Shown here in pieces: positions 43,334-52,928 of a DNA stretch of 64,000 nucleotides. Both the position numbers and the translations under genes were made by a program. Source of the DNA: Lactococcus termiticola (GTDB taxonomy: Bacteria > Bacillota > Bacilli > Lactobacillales > Streptococcaceae); contig NZ_BFFO01000002.1 of NCBI RefSeq assembly GCF_003116835.1, positions 62,001-126,000 on the forward strand, given 5' to 3'. Position 1 is the first letter of the stretch. Every line of letters starts with the position of its first letter. The notes beneath the pieces are model-generated. The model searched no databases. It was given only the letters and a program-made list of their open reading frames with translations, and was not told the origin of the DNA.

Positions 43334-43921
43334 AAACGGTTGGTTGCCTGTGTCCCCAAGACTGAAATCTCCTCCACCGTTTGCAGGGGGCGTTGTTCCA
43401 GGTGTATTTGGAATAGTCGTAGAACCAGCAGCTTTCGCATACCAAGCCACGCCTTCGTACGTCCAACCTTGTGACACAAGAGTATTCTTTTCGTTGACGT
43501 TTGCTGTGTTAAGGTGTGCACCGATTCCGGCTTTTGGGTTGTAGAGGCGATAAACAGGTGTCGAACCGCCCGAGTGGAACGGCACCCCTTCGTAGTTCCA
43601 ACCAATTTTGAGCAATGAATCTTTTTCATACGAACTCGTTGTGAAGAGATGTTCTCCAGATTTCGGATTATACACACGATAGACGTTGGCCCCGGTGTCT
43701 GGCTCTGTAAAGGTCACGGAGTCCATATTCCAATAAGATGATTGCGTAGGAAGTGTCACCTATTCATAATGGCTTGTGTAGAGGTGTTCTCCCGTTGCTG
43801 AATTCCAGTTACGGTAAAGTGTTGTGTCAGCGTGGGCTGATGTGGCGAACGCTGTGGTGCCGAGTAGTGTTGTGGCGACCGCCAAAGTTCCGAGTGTCTT
43901 TTTCAATGTTTGGGTCCTCAT
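43331..43921 (-). pseudogene. Secreted DUF5648-repeat protein interrupted by an amber codon
   Basis: The minus-strand frame from ATG 43921 gives a clear signal peptide (MRTQTLKKTLGTLAVATTLLG, ending ATSAHA) and LYRNWNSATGEHLYTSHYE. It then meets TAG at 43760-43762. The same frame continues with a further DUF5648 region: VYRVYNPKSGEHLFTTSSYEK and VYRLYNPKAGIGAHLNTAN, then a Gly/Pro-rich tail. The repeats (about 45 residues) are found in secreted hydrolases and cell-wall-associated proteins of lactic acid bacteria. A GTG directly after the TAG could restart translation but without a signal peptide. It looks like a recently inactivated short exoprotein. Confidence 0.8.
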
Positions 43922-44059
43922 TTCGTTGTTTCCTTAATTGTATCAAAAATTAGAAGGATTACTAGTTTCTGAGAGTCCGTGCTTCGTACTGAGTGTTGTT
44001 GGGGGACACTTCTTGCCTATATCTGTGCTATAATACAGATAACAAGAAAGTGTGACAGT

Positions 44060-44641
44060 ATGGACCTCTATCTCTACCAGGGCTTGGCCCGCTACAACAT
44101 CATTGAGAGCGGGCGGCTCCTCCTCCGGCCCTTTGCCATGAGCGATGTCGACGACATGTACGTCTATGCCAGTCGGCCAGAAAATCTGACCTTTGTCTTT
44201 CCGCCCCATCAGTCAAAGGACGAGACGGCACAAGCCATCGTCCAGCAGTTTATGAAGGCCCCGCTTGGTCACTGGGCCATCGAGCTCAAGGCGGACCATC
44301 GGATGATTGGCTCGATTAACTTTATCAAAATCGACCAGAAGCGGATGTCGGCTGAGATTGGCTATGTGCTCAATATGGATTACTGGGGCCTAGGTCTGGT
44401 AGCCGAGGCCTTGAAAACGCTTGTGGTTTTCTCCTTTGAGCAGTTTGGCTTAAAGACGCTGATTATTAAGGTCGACAAGGAAAACCAGGCCTCAAAAAGC
44501 GTGGCCTTAAAGGCAGGCTTTCAATTTCACAAGGCCTACAAGGCGACCAATCAGTACACGGGGCAGATCCGGGATTTTGAAGAATATCAGTTAAGAAAAA
44601 GAGACTATGACGAAACATCAAGAAATACTGAACTACATTGA
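44060..44641 (+). CDS. GNAT-family N-acetyltransferase
   Basis: 193 residues from the ATG at 44060. RLLLRPFAMSDVDDMYVY at the start, the acetyl-CoA region IGYVLNMDYWGLGLVAEALKTLVVF and a closing KVDKENQASKSVALKAGFQFH are typical of RimJ/RimL-type acetyltransferases. The substrate (ribosomal protein N-terminus or small amine) is not predictable. It overlaps the following gene; the promoter is an extended -10 at 44026-44034. Confidence 0.82.
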   Translation: MDLYLYQGLARYNIIESGRLLLRPFAMSDVDDMYVYASRPENLTFVFPPHQSKDETAQAIVQQFMKAPLGHWAIELKADHRMIGSINFIKIDQKRMSAEIGYVLNMDYWGLGLVAEALKTLVVFSFEQFGLKTLIIKVDKENQASKSVALKAGFQFHKAYKATNQYTGQIRDFEEYQLRKRDYDETSRNTELH

Positions 44642-45887
44642 AGGGTTGGAAATCGGGAAGACCGTGAGCACACGAGGCATTGCTAACCGGATGCATGTGG
44701 CTGACGGGACGGCTTACAAGGCCATCAAAGAGGCTGAAAACCGTGGCTTGGTCGCTGTCAATGACCGCTCGGGGACTGTCAGGGTCGCCGCCAAAGGTCA
44801 GAAGGCCCTCTACCGGCTAACCTTTGGGAAGCTCGTCGAGCTGGCTGACGCTGAGGTCCTGGGGGGGCTGGCCGGCCTTGAGGTCGAGTTTGAGCACTTT
44901 GTCATCTCGGCCATGCAGGCCAAGTCTTTTAAGAAGTACCTCAAGGGCAACGGCCTGGTCATCGTGGGAGACAGGACGGACATACAGACGGCAGCCCTCC
45001 AGGCCCACAATGCTGTCCTGATCACAGGTGGCCTCGCGGTCTCCCAGGCCGTGATTGATTATGCCGATAGTCTGGGCATTCCTCTGATGCGGACCAATTA
45101 CGATACCTTTACCGTGGCCAATCGCATCAGCCATGCCCTGACCAATGAGCTCATCAAAAAAGACATCGTGACGGTCGCAGACATTCTCCATCAAAACCGG
45201 CCGAAACTCAAAGAGACGCAGACGGTCAAGGACTTTCTCGAGCTCTTTAACAGCACAGGCTTCAGCCGTTTTCCTGTCGTGGATAGCCAAAATCGGGTCG
45301 TCGGTGTTGTCGCCATGCGGGATGTCAATGCAAAGGGCAATACGACGCCATTAAAAACTCTGATGAAGCGGGCCAATGTCGCCAAGCTCGAGATGCCGGT
45401 CGTTTCCGTGAGCCAGATCATGATCTATGAGGGCTATGACATGATGCCGGTCGTCGATGACAAGCAGGTCTACAACGGCGTGATTACCAAGTCTGACGTC
45501 CTCCAGAGCATGCAACGGAGCCAGGAAGAGAGCATGGTCTCCCATACTTTTACTGACAATATCGCTGATAAAATCAAAGAGCAGGGCTCGAGTTTTCAGG
45601 TCATTGTGGAGCCCTTTATGATCAACTCTGTCGGCTCTGTCTCGACTGGTATCTTCACTGAGCTGGCAGGCCTCGTGACCCGGCGGGTCATGGCCAAACG
45701 CCGGCACAGGACCGTCATCATGGAGTCGATGAACATCAATCTCATGCGGACAGCTGGGATTGATTCGGTCTTGGACATCTATCCCAAGATGATTTCTGAG
45801 ACCAGACTTGCCGCCATGATCGATGTCGAGATTTATCATGTCAATCAAATCGTTGCCAAAATCCTGGTCAACGTCAACCTTACCTAA
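44607..45887 (+). CDS. YtoI-like regulator with HTH, DRTGG and CBS domains
   Basis: 426 residues. The N-terminal winged helix-turn-helix (STRGIANRMHVADGTAYKAIKEAENRGL) is followed by a DRTGG domain (GLVIVGDRTDIQTAALQ...VLITGGLAVS). Two CBS motifs come next (FSRFPVVDSQNRVVGVVAMRDV and MMPVVDDKQVYNGVITKSDVL), then a C-terminal hot-dog/thioesterase-like domain. CBS pairs bind adenine nucleotides, including c-di-AMP in some Firmicute proteins. It is followed by nrnA, which degrades nanoRNA and pAp; the pairing ytoI-nrnA is conserved and suggests a nucleotide signalling link. Confidence 0.85.
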   Translation: MTKHQEILNYIEGLEIGKTVSTRGIANRMHVADGTAYKAIKEAENRGLVAVNDRSGTVRVAAKGQKALYRLTFGKLVELADAEVLGGLAGLEVEFEHFVISAMQAKSFKKYLKGNGLVIVGDRTDIQTAALQAHNAVLITGGLAVSQAVIDYADSLGIPLMRTNYDTFTVANRISHALTNELIKKDIVTVADILHQNRPKLKETQTVKDFLELFNSTGFSRFPVVDSQNRVVGVVAMRDVNAKGNTTPLKTLMKRANVAKLEMPVVSVSQIMIYEGYDMMPVVDDKQVYNGVITKSDVLQSMQRSQEESMVSHTFTDNIADKIKEQGSSFQVIVEPFMINSVGSVSTGIFTELAGLVTRRVMAKRRHRTVIMESMNINLMRTAGIDSVLDIYPKMISETRLAAMIDVEIYHVNQIVAKILVNVNLT

Positions 45888-45900
45888 TAGAAAGTAAACA

Positions 45901-46827
45901 ATGCAAAATATTTTAGAGACTATACAAGCCTACGACCATATCTTAATTCATCGCCATAAAAATCCAGACCCAGACGCCCTAGGATCCCAGGCTGGCCTCC
46001 GTGCCCTCCTCAAGGCTAATTTTCCAGACAAGGCCATTTATGCCGTTGGCTACGATGAGCCAACCCTGACCTACCTGACTGAGATGGACCAGGTCGAGCT
46101 TCCTGCTGGGACGAGCTATCTGAGCATTGTCTGCGATACGGCCAATGTCCCAAGAATTGACGACGAGCGATTTGAGAGGGCAGACAAGGTCATTAAAATT
46201 GACCATCATCCTAATAATGATCCCTACGGCGATATTCAATGGGTCGAAGACTGGCGGAGTTCGGCGTCAGAGATGATTGCGGATTGGGCCCTGTCGCTTG
46301 GCTTAGAGCTTAACGCTGAGTCTGCCCGACTGCTCTACGCCGGCATCATTGGCGACACTGGCCGTTTTCTCTTTCCAGCGACCTCGCCAAAGACCTTTGA
46401 GATTGCTGGTAAGCTCGCTGCCTATGACTTTGACCGGGCTGAGCTGGGCCGTGAGATGACTTCATTTGATATGAAGATTGCCCGCCTGCAAGGCTATGTC
46501 TATGAAAATATGGAGGTTGCCGAATCTGGAGCAGCCCGTGTGCTCTTGACTCAAGAGCTTATGAAGAAGATGAGCCTGAGCGATGCTGAGACATCAAGGA
46601 TTGTCGGCACACCTGGCAATATCCGTGACGTCAAGTCATGGGCCATCTTTGTCGAGCAGGCAGACGGCCACTACCGGGTGAGAATGCGGTCTAAATTCCA
46701 GCCCATCGAGCCGATTGCCCGTCGTCATGACGGTGGAGGCCATGAGTTGGCCTCAGGTGCCAACTCTTATTCGCTGGAAGAAAATGAGCAGATTTGGCAG
46801 GAGCTTCAGGATAATTTGAAGGGCTAG
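45901..46827 (+). CDS. nrnA: Bifunctional oligoribonuclease / pAp phosphatase NrnA
   Basis: 308 residues of the DHH-DHHA1 type. Metal-binding motifs: HRHKNPDPDALGSQ, VCDTANVPRID, IDHHPNNDPYG; the DHHA1 substrate motif is RRHDGGGHELASGA. It degrades 2-5-base RNA and dephosphorylates 3'-phosphoadenosine 5'-phosphate, and related proteins cleave pApA from c-di-AMP turnover. A terminator follows at 46857-46890. Confidence 0.93.
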   Translation: MQNILETIQAYDHILIHRHKNPDPDALGSQAGLRALLKANFPDKAIYAVGYDEPTLTYLTEMDQVELPAGTSYLSIVCDTANVPRIDDERFERADKVIKIDHHPNNDPYGDIQWVEDWRSSASEMIADWALSLGLELNAESARLLYAGIIGDTGRFLFPATSPKTFEIAGKLAAYDFDRAELGREMTSFDMKIARLQGYVYENMEVAESGAARVLLTQELMKKMSLSDAETSRIVGTPGNIRDVKSWAIFVEQADGHYRVRMRSKFQPIEPIARRHDGGGHELASGANSYSLEENEQIWQELQDNLKG

Positions 46828-46856
46828 GCCCTTTGTGAAAAGCTTAGAATTATGCT

Positions 46857-46890
46857 AGAATAGGAGAAGCTCAGCTCCTATTCTTTTTAT
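46857..46890 (+). terminator. nrnA terminator
   Basis: AATAGGAG, eight-base loop, CTCCTATTCTTTTTATTT. Confidence 0.75.
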
Positions 46891-46923
46891 TTAGGGGCGA
46901 AAAAGAGAAGGAAATATAATAAA

Positions 46924-48237
46924 ATGAGTTTATTTTTAGACACGGCGACGATCCAAGTCAAAGCCGGTAAAGGCGGGGACGGAGCGGTCGCTTTCCGCCG
47001 TGAAAAATATGTGCCAGACGGAGGTCCTGCTGGCGGAGACGGTGGTAAAGGTGGATCGGTCATCTTTAAGGTCGACGAAGGCATGTCAACCCTGATGGAT
47101 TTCCGATACAATCGGATTTTCCGGGCCAAGCCAGGCGAAAAGGGTATGAACAAGTCCATGCATGGCCGGGGATCGGAAGACCTGATTGTCCATGTGCCCC
47201 AAGGGACAACGGTCAAGGATAATGAGACCGGTCAAGTCATCGCTGACCTGGTTGAAAAAGACCAGGAAGTCGTCGTGGCCAAGGGTGGCCGTGGCGGTCG
47301 TGGGAACATCAAGTTTGCAACCTCCCGCAATCCTGCACCAGAAGTCGCTGAAAACGGCGAACCTGGCGAAGAGCGAATTCTTCTTTTGGAACTCCGTGTA
47401 CTCGCTGATGTCGGTCTCGTCGGTTTCCCATCCGTCGGTAAGTCGACGCTTCTGAGCGTGGTCTCAAACGCCCGGCCAAAGATTGGTGCCTACCACTTTA
47501 CGACCATCACGCCAAATATCGGCATGGTCCAGGTCGGCTATGGCGACAGCTTTGTCATGGCTGACATGCCAGGTCTGATCGAGGGGGCCCACTCTGGGGC
47601 AGGGCTTGGGATTCAGTTCCTCCGCCATATTGAGCGGACCCGTGTCCTCCTTCACATCCTTGACATGTCAGGCATGGAGGGGCGTGAGCCGTATGACGAC
47701 TATAAGACGATTAATGAAGAACTGGAAAGCTATAACCTCCGGCTCCTTGAGCGTCCTCAGCTGATTGTGGCCAACAAGATGGACATGCCGGATTCAGCTG
47801 AAAATCTGGCTGAGTTCAAAAAACAACTCCAGGCTGACTTGCCAGCAGGCGAGGAAATGCCTAAAATCTTTGAGGTCTCAGCCTTGACCAAGACCGGCCT
47901 CTCAGGCCTCTTGGCTGCGACCAGCGAGATTCTGGCTGAAACGCCTGAGTTTCCGCTTTATGATGAAGAAAAATTCCTTAACACAGAAGCCTACTATGGC
48001 TTTGAAGAAGAGGAAGTGCCCTTTACGATTAGTCGTGATGACGATGCCGGCTGGCGACTTTCTGGCGACCGCCTAGAGAAGCTCTTCAAGATGACCAACT
48101 TCGACCATGACGAGTCCGTCATGAAGTTTGCCCGTCAGCTCCGTGCTATGGGCGTCGATGAGGCCCTGCGGAGCCAAGGAGCCAAGGACGGCGACTATGT
48201 TCGTATCAATAAATTTGAGTTCGAGTTTGTAGATTAA
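46924..48237 (+). CDS. obgE: GTPase ObgE/CgtA
   Basis: 437 residues. The glycine-rich Obg fold comes first (about 1-158, [22 protein letters not shown]). The G domain follows with G1 [11 protein letters not shown], switch region [12 protein letters not shown]3 [12 protein letters not shown] and G4 VANKMDMP. The last 80 residues are the OCT domain ([27 protein letters not shown]). It acts in 50S assembly and the stringent response. Confidence 0.96.
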   Translation: MSLFLDTATIQVKAGKGGDGAVAFRREKYVPDGGPAGGDGGKGGSVIFKVDEGMSTLMDFRYNRIFRAKPGEKGMNKSMHGRGSEDLIVHVPQGTTVKDNETGQVIADLVEKDQEVVVAKGGRGGRGNIKFATSRNPAPEVAENGEPGEERILLLELRVLADVGLVGFPSVGKSTLLSVVSNARPKIGAYHFTTITPNIGMVQVGYGDSFVMADMPGLIEGAHSGAGLGIQFLRHIERTRVLLHILDMSGMEGREPYDDYKTINEELESYNLRLLERPQLIVANKMDMPDSAENLAEFKKQLQADLPAGEEMPKIFEVSALTKTGLSGLLAATSEILAETPEFPLYDEEKFLNTEAYYGFEEEEVPFTISRDDDAGWRLSGDRLEKLFKMTNFDHDESVMKFARQLRAMGVDEALRSQGAKDGDYVRINKFEFEFVD

Positions 48238-48248
48238 GGTAAAGAACA

Positions 48249-48422
48249 ATGGGATTTAAGATTATTTCAAACCGGGATGAGTCGGGCAATTTCATTGCCT
48301 CGGCTGATTACTGGACTGACGAAAAAATTGATGAATTACTCAAAAAATATAATCCTGCTGGGAAGCTGAGGCTTTCAACTGCTGTGCATACAGCTGTTGA
48401 GGAGGATAACGAAAAAGGCTGA
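48249..48422 (+). CDS. 57-residue protein of unknown function after obgE
   Basis: ATG at 48249 with AAGGTAAAG in front, 11 bases after the obgE stop. The product reads MGFKIISNRDESGNFIASAD, then YWTDEKIDELLKKYNPAG and ends DNEKG. It is acidic and soluble, without membrane segments. The placement directly after obgE and just before a terminator suggests a genuine small gene of the same transcript. I do not recognise the family. Confidence 0.6.
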   Translation: MGFKIISNRDESGNFIASADYWTDEKIDELLKKYNPAGKLRLSTAVHTAVEEDNEKG

Positions 48423-48444
48423 GCTGTTGCTCGGCCTTTTTTTT
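48413..48444 (+). terminator. Terminator after the obgE unit
   Basis: AAAAGGCTGAGC, TGTT loop, GCTCGGCCTTTTTTTT; it overlaps the last codons of the small gene. Confidence 0.85.
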
Positions 48445-48471
48445 GCTGGTCTTAATAACAAAAAAACAGGC

Positions 48472-49059
48472 CTAGTCAAGCCTGTCTTTTTCTATCGTCT
48501 CCTGAAAAATCACACTATTAACCGTCTCAGAGGCCTCAGCGACCTGTAGTAAGGTCGCCCGCTGAAAGGCAATCAGCTGGGCAGGAGAGGCTTCACTAAG
48601 GCTTGAGCCGGCCAAGAGTCGCTTAAAAATATCATTAGGATTAAAGTCAATATTATCTGGACAGAGGGAAATCGTTGCTGTCCCTTGGTATTCATGGCTT
48701 TTGATATGTCCTTCTTTCACATGGAAGCTGGTCGCCAAGGCCTTTCCATCAACGAAGCCACCAATCAAGGCCGCATAGCTGATGACCTTGCCAATCCCGT
48801 CCTGCTTGAGGCGGTAGCTGGCTAGGAGCTCTTCGAGATAGGCCTTGGCTTCATTATAGCTGAGTCTTGGCTGATAATAAAACTTTTTCTTGATTTCCTC
48901 AGCAATCTTTTGATAGCCAATCAGGCCAACCACAAAGCCGGCTGGACTGACCTCAAACTTGCGGAAGCGGGTCTCAAGAATCCCTTCAGGACTGCTGATT
49001 TGCCCGTCGCTGACGATGCTGATAAAATCAGCTTGCATCAAGAGATTGACGTAGCTCAT
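48472..49059 (-). CDS. Putative Ntn-hydrolase-like (proteasome/HslV-fold) protein
   Basis: 195 residues, start overlapping the queA stop by four bases. The sequence [36 protein letters not shown] and [27 protein letters not shown] looks like the opening strands and central helices of HslV/proteasome-fold proteins. No N-terminal Thr, Ser or Cys nucleophile is freed at a plausible place, so an enzymatic role is doubtful. It is probably co-transcribed with queA. Confidence 0.5.
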   Translation of the reverse strand: MSYVNLLMQADFISIVSDGQISSPEGILETRFRKFEVSPAGFVVGLIGYQKIAEEIKKKFYYQPRLSYNEAKAYLEELLASYRLKQDGIGKVISYAALIGGFVDGKALATSFHVKEGHIKSHEYQGTATISLCPDNIDFNPNDIFKRLLAGSSLSEASPAQLIAFQRATLLQVAEASETVNSVIFQETIEKDRLD

Positions 49060-50087
49060 TTGATAAACATGGCATCGCCAAAGCTGAAGAAGCGGTAGTG
49101 CTCATCAATGGCGTGCTGGTAGGCATCGAGGACAAAGTCCCGGCCAGCAAAGGCAGAGACCAGCATGACCAGGGTCGACTTGGGCAGGTGGAAGTTGGTG
49201 TTGAAAGCATCAACGACCTTCCAGTCATAGCCCGGCTTGATGAAGATGTCGGTCCATCCAGAGTCAGCCTGGATGTCGCCGTCAAATTTTGTCCCAATGG
49301 TCTCAAGGGTCCGGATAGAAGTCGTCCCGCTGGCAATGATGCGGTGGCCAGAAGCCTTGACCTCACGGAGGGTAGCCGCTGCCTCCTCGCTCAGCTGGTA
49401 GAACTCAGAGTGCATGTGGTGGTCTTCGATATTGTCGACAGAGACCGGCCGGAAGGTGCCCAGGCCGACGTGGAGGGTCAGCTCGACAATCTTGACGCCC
49501 TTGGCCCGGATGGCATCGAGCAATTCAGGCGTATAATGCAGACCAGCTGTCGGTGCAGCCGCAGAGCCATTGACCTTGGCGTAGACCGTCTGGTAGCGTT
49601 CCTGGTCTTCGAGTTTTTCGTGGATATATGGAGGCAGTGGCATCTCGCCCAGGCTTTCCAGGACTTCGAGGAAGATGCCCTCGTAGCTGAACTCGACGAT
49701 GCGACCGCCGTGTTCAAGCTCTTCGACGATGGTCGCAGAGAGCCGACCGTCGCCAAAGATGACCTTTTGGCCGACGGTCATCTTGCGGGCAGGCTTGGCC
49801 AGGGTCTCCCAGCGGTTGCCACCGAGGTCTTTGAGGAGGAGGAGCTCGACGTGGCCATGGGTCTCAGCCCGTTCGCCATAGAGGCGGGCAGGCAGGACCC
49901 GGGTATTATTGAGGACGAGGGCATCACCCTCATTCATTTCATCGACAATATCAAAAAAGTGCTTGTCCTCCATTGACTTCGCATCCTTATCGAGGACGAG
50001 AAGCCTAGAGTTTGAGCGTTGTTCCAGAGGGGTTTGGGCAATGAGTTCTTCAGGGAGCTCAAAATCAAAATCGTTTATATCTAACAT
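49056..50087 (-). CDS. queA: S-adenosylmethionine:tRNA ribosyltransferase-isomerase
   Basis: 343 residues. It shows the QueA hallmarks [67 protein letters not shown] and [11 protein letters not shown]. It moves the ribosyl part of SAM to preQ1 in tRNA, giving epoxyqueuosine. AGGAATC lies just ahead of the ATG. Confidence 0.96.
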   Translation of the reverse strand: MLDINDFDFELPEELIAQTPLEQRSNSRLLVLDKDAKSMEDKHFFDIVDEMNEGDALVLNNTRVLPARLYGERAETHGHVELLLLKDLGGNRWETLAKPARKMTVGQKVIFGDGRLSATIVEELEHGGRIVEFSYEGIFLEVLESLGEMPLPPYIHEKLEDQERYQTVYAKVNGSAAAPTAGLHYTPELLDAIRAKGVKIVELTLHVGLGTFRPVSVDNIEDHHMHSEFYQLSEEAAATLREVKASGHRIIASGTTSIRTLETIGTKFDGDIQADSGWTDIFIKPGYDWKVVDAFNTNFHLPKSTLVMLVSAFAGRDFVLDAYQHAIDEHYRFFSFGDAMFIK

Positions 50088-50112
50088 GATTCCTATTTTA
50101 TCACAAAAAGGC

Positions 50113-50140
50113 TTGACAAAGCTTTTGGATTTGTTATAAT
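50113..50140 (+). promoter_or_regulatory. nagB promoter
   Basis: TTGACA (50113-50118), 16 bases, TATAAT (50135-50140). No clear cre is seen. Confidence 0.8.
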
Positions 50141-50176
50141 AGGTCTATACCAATTAAAGAACGAGGAGGAGTTCGC

Positions 50177-50881
50177 ATGAAAGTCATTACCGTAAAAAAT
50201 CAGCTTGAGGGGGCAAAAATCGCTTTTGATTTGTTGAAGGAAGCCATGGAGGGGGGGAGCAAGACCCTGGGTCTGGCAACTGGCTCTACACCTGTCGAGT
50301 TTTACAACCAGGTGGTTCAGTCTGACCTGGATTTCTCAGAGATGATCTCGATCAATCTGGACGAGTATGTCGGACTCGACGGCTCTGACGACCAGTCTTA
50401 TCGTTATTTTATGGAGCAACACCTCTTCAATGAAAAGCCTTTTAAGGAGAATTTTTTGCCAGACGGCAAGGCAACTGACCTCTTAGCTGAGGTCAAGCAC
50501 TACGACAGCATCATCGATAGCCATCCGATTGATTTCCAAATCCTAGGTATCGGGGCTAACGGCCATATCGGTTTTAATGAGCCAGGGACCAGCTTTGAGG
50601 TCACAACCCATGTCGTAGACCTTGCAGAATCAACGATTCAGGCCAATGCCCGCTTCTTTGAGGATGAGTCACAGGTGCCAAGACAGGCGATTTCTATGGG
50701 GATTGCTTCGATCATGAAGTCTAAGGAAATCGTCCTCATGGCTTATGGCGAAGCTAAGGCAGAAGCTGTGAAGGGGATGATTGAAGGCGAGATTACCGAG
50801 AGTCTGCCGGCTTCAGTCCTTCAAAAGCATGACAATGTGATTGTGATTGCTGATGAAGCAGCGGCGAAACTGTTGAAATAA
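50177..50881 (+). CDS. nagB: Glucosamine-6-phosphate deaminase
   Basis: 234 residues, the short Gram-positive form. [17 protein letters not shown], the catalytic Asp in [15 protein letters not shown] and [14 protein letters not shown] are all present. It converts glucosamine-6-P to fructose-6-P and ammonia. It stands alone behind a strong promoter with GAGGAGG, and a terminator follows at 50893-50921. Confidence 0.96.
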   Translation: MKVITVKNQLEGAKIAFDLLKEAMEGGSKTLGLATGSTPVEFYNQVVQSDLDFSEMISINLDEYVGLDGSDDQSYRYFMEQHLFNEKPFKENFLPDGKATDLLAEVKHYDSIIDSHPIDFQILGIGANGHIGFNEPGTSFEVTTHVVDLAESTIQANARFFEDESQVPRQAISMGIASIMKSKEIVLMAYGEAKAEAVKGMIEGEITESLPASVLQKHDNVIVIADEAAAKLLK

Positions 50882-50892
50882 GAAATTTTAAG

Positions 50893-50921
50893 GAAGGCTG
50901 AGTCGCATGCTCAGCTTTTTT
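50893..50921 (+). terminator. nagB terminator
   Basis: AGGCTGAG, seven-base loop, CTCAGCTTTTTT. Confidence 0.8.
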
Positions 50922-51147
50922 CTTGTCTTGGAAATGAAACTGAAAGATGATTAAGTTATCCGTCAATTTATCTGAGGACAGTGCTGTCGCAGGGTCCAGA
51001 TAAGAATTGTCTAAGAAAAAGCAACAATATGTGAAGGAGAAACACTGAGAAATTTTTAACTTAAAGTTTTTATAAACTTGAGAAGTCAAAGCTTCTTTTC
51101 TAGGATAAAATAAATTTAGGATACATTTAAGACTAGGAGGAAACGAG

Positions 51148-52899
51148 ATGAAAACACTAAAATTAATCTTTTTTGGCCTGATCTTGCTGGTCGGCCTCTC
51201 GCTGGCTTCACCTCCAGCAGAAGCGGTGACAGAACAGCCTTTTATGAACATCACAGGCCAGATGAAAGAAGCTGACAGCAAGGTTCATCTGACCTTTATC
51301 AAAAGCCTGGGCAAGAGCATCCAGGGGACGACGGCAGACATTCAGCTGACCAATGAAGCGACGGGGCAGACTTATCGCTTCAATGATGTAAAAATCGGGC
51401 CTGACGATATCATCAGCGATGCGAATCAGCGGGACTTTGAGGGCCAGCTTGCTTCCACCAATGGAAATATTCAGCCCTTGTCGCTAGATACGAGCACTCG
51501 CGACAAGGGGACGAGTCTGGGGGAGTTTGGAGAGCAAAATACGGCTTGGCTTAGTCTGACAGGACTTGGCCTTCTCATCCTGATTGTGTTTTGCCTGGCC
51601 TACAACAAGAAGAAGAGAGGGGCGAAATTCCTTGGCATTGTCCTCTTTGTCATAGGGACGAGCCTCAGCCCGCAAACAGCTTTGGCCGTGTCGGAAGAGA
51701 GCTATGAGCTCAAGCAGGCCGAAGTCCTTCGGGACCGGAATTGGAAGATTGAGGTCAAAATCTATACGAATAGCCTAGAGGAGATGAGTCTTTTGAGGCC
51801 GGCGAGTCCGATTTCCACTGATGGAGGAAGTGAACAAAAGCCGGAACCCGCAAGGCCCCTGACACCTGCTGAAAATCTCAAACCAGCAACAGCGCTCAAG
51901 CCCTCAAAACCAGTCGAGCCAGAAGACTTGACTAATCTCATCGTCCACGACAGTCAGATTAAGCTTGGCGATGACTGGAAGCCTGAAGACAACTTTGACA
52001 GTGCTCAAAGCAAGATAGGCGAGCTGGTGAACTTCTCTGAAATCCAAGTCTCTGGCGAGGTTGACAGTATGAACCTTGGCGACTACACGATTCGCTACAG
52101 CTATGCTGGTAAGCAGGAGCTTGCTAAGGTGACGGTTGCTCTGGATCCGGCCTATCTCCCGACCATTGACCCAGATGACCCTCTGGCTGTCCATTATCTG
52201 GGCCTCAAATGGAGCATTATCAGAGACCCAGAGACACTTGGCGACAAGCACTACCTGATTGCCCTTGATCAAAACATTGGTCGCTCCAGCTTCTCATCGG
52301 CTCCCTATTTCTATGATAACAATGACCTCAAAGCTCCCGACAACCAAGGCATCTGGCGAGAGAGTACCGCCCAGCAACTCATCAATAACTGGTATAACCA
52401 AAATATCCAGGGCACTGACTTTGAACGCTCCGTCCTGCCAGCAAGTCTCCCTAATCCGAGCCTCAGTGATGCCAAGGCCTACTGTGATTTCTGGAAACTT
52501 CCTTTTGAGAGCAATGAAAAATGGGGCAAGCACCTCTACAGCTCTGGCTATGATGTCCCGATGACAACGTCAGAAAGATTTAGAACAAGATTTGATAAGG
52601 AAAATGGTATTAAATCTGCCTTTCTCATGTCCGGCTCTGACATCTGTGATGACGAGGGCGACGGGGCTAAAATCCACTATATGACGCCTGAGGCTGTCCG
52701 ACATGCTGAGAAATACCGGGATTCTACGGGAATCCACTATGCCTATTGGCTCCGCTCTCCAGGCTGTAAGCAACAATGTGCGTCTCTAGGCATGTGGGGC
52801 TATTCGACTGCTGTGGACCAGCACTGGGGGATTGAATATGAAAATGACATGAGCTATGTCGGCTGTGTTCTGCCGGGCTTGATTGTGAAGATACAATAA
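51148..52899 (+). CDS. Composite secreted protein with degenerate sorting signal, internal signal-like segment, Ig-like and DUF6273-like domains
   Basis: 583 residues, TAGGAGG before the ATG. Residues 1-27 are a signal peptide (LIFFGLILLVGLSLASPPAEA). A domain of about 95 residues follows, then SLGEFGEQNTAWLSLTGLG, a membrane helix and NKKKRG, which looks like an LPxTG anchor that has lost its motif. Directly after comes a second signal-like helix (AKFLGIVLFVIGTSL..TALAVSEE). Next are a Pro-rich linker, an Ig-like domain (DLTNLIVHDSQIKLGDDW to LAKVTVAL) and a C-terminal DUF6273-like domain (WSIIRD, AYWLRSPG, VLPGLIVKI). It reads as two ancestral exported proteins joined in frame. Confidence 0.7.
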   Translation: MKTLKLIFFGLILLVGLSLASPPAEAVTEQPFMNITGQMKEADSKVHLTFIKSLGKSIQGTTADIQLTNEATGQTYRFNDVKIGPDDIISDANQRDFEGQLASTNGNIQPLSLDTSTRDKGTSLGEFGEQNTAWLSLTGLGLLILIVFCLAYNKKKRGAKFLGIVLFVIGTSLSPQTALAVSEESYELKQAEVLRDRNWKIEVKIYTNSLEEMSLLRPASPISTDGGSEQKPEPARPLTPAENLKPATALKPSKPVEPEDLTNLIVHDSQIKLGDDWKPEDNFDSAQSKIGELVNFSEIQVSGEVDSMNLGDYTIRYSYAGKQELAKVTVALDPAYLPTIDPDDPLAVHYLGLKWSIIRDPETLGDKHYLIALDQNIGRSSFSSAPYFYDNNDLKAPDNQGIWRESTAQQLINNWYNQNIQGTDFERSVLPASLPNPSLSDAKAYCDFWKLPFESNEKWGKHLYSSGYDVPMTTSERFRTRFDKENGIKSAFLMSGSDICDDEGDGAKIHYMTPEAVRHAEKYRDSTGIHYAYWLRSPGCKQQCASLGMWGYSTAVDQHWGIEYENDMSYVGCVLPGLIVKIQ

Positions 52900-52928
52900 A
52901 AAAAGAGCCTGAGACTGGCTCTTTTTTT
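52897..52928. terminator. Bidirectional terminator between convergent genes
   Basis: AAAAAAAGAGCC, seven-base loop, GGCTCTTTTTTT works for the plus-strand gene and for glpF on the minus strand. Confidence 0.85.

Larger units (their letters stand above)
43119..44034. repeat. 18-bp direct repeats flanking a reversed gene
   Basis: CTATATCTGTGCTATAAT occurs at 43119-43136 and again at 44017-44034. Each copy is an extended -10 promoter (TGCTATAAT). Between them, on the minus strand, lies a disrupted secreted-protein gene with its own terminator. The layout suggests an insertion that duplicated, or recombined at, the promoter of the GNAT gene downstream. Confidence 0.65.

Noticed and set aside
43198-43677. 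Minus-strand frame of 159 codons overlapping the DUF5648 gene
   Set aside because: The alternative frame has no signal peptide or family motif, whereas the overlapping frame has clear repeats.
49098-49976. Long plus-strand open frame of 292 codons opposite queA
   Set aside because: It is a mirror of queA in a GC-rich codon style; its translation has no domain sense and no ribosome binding site.
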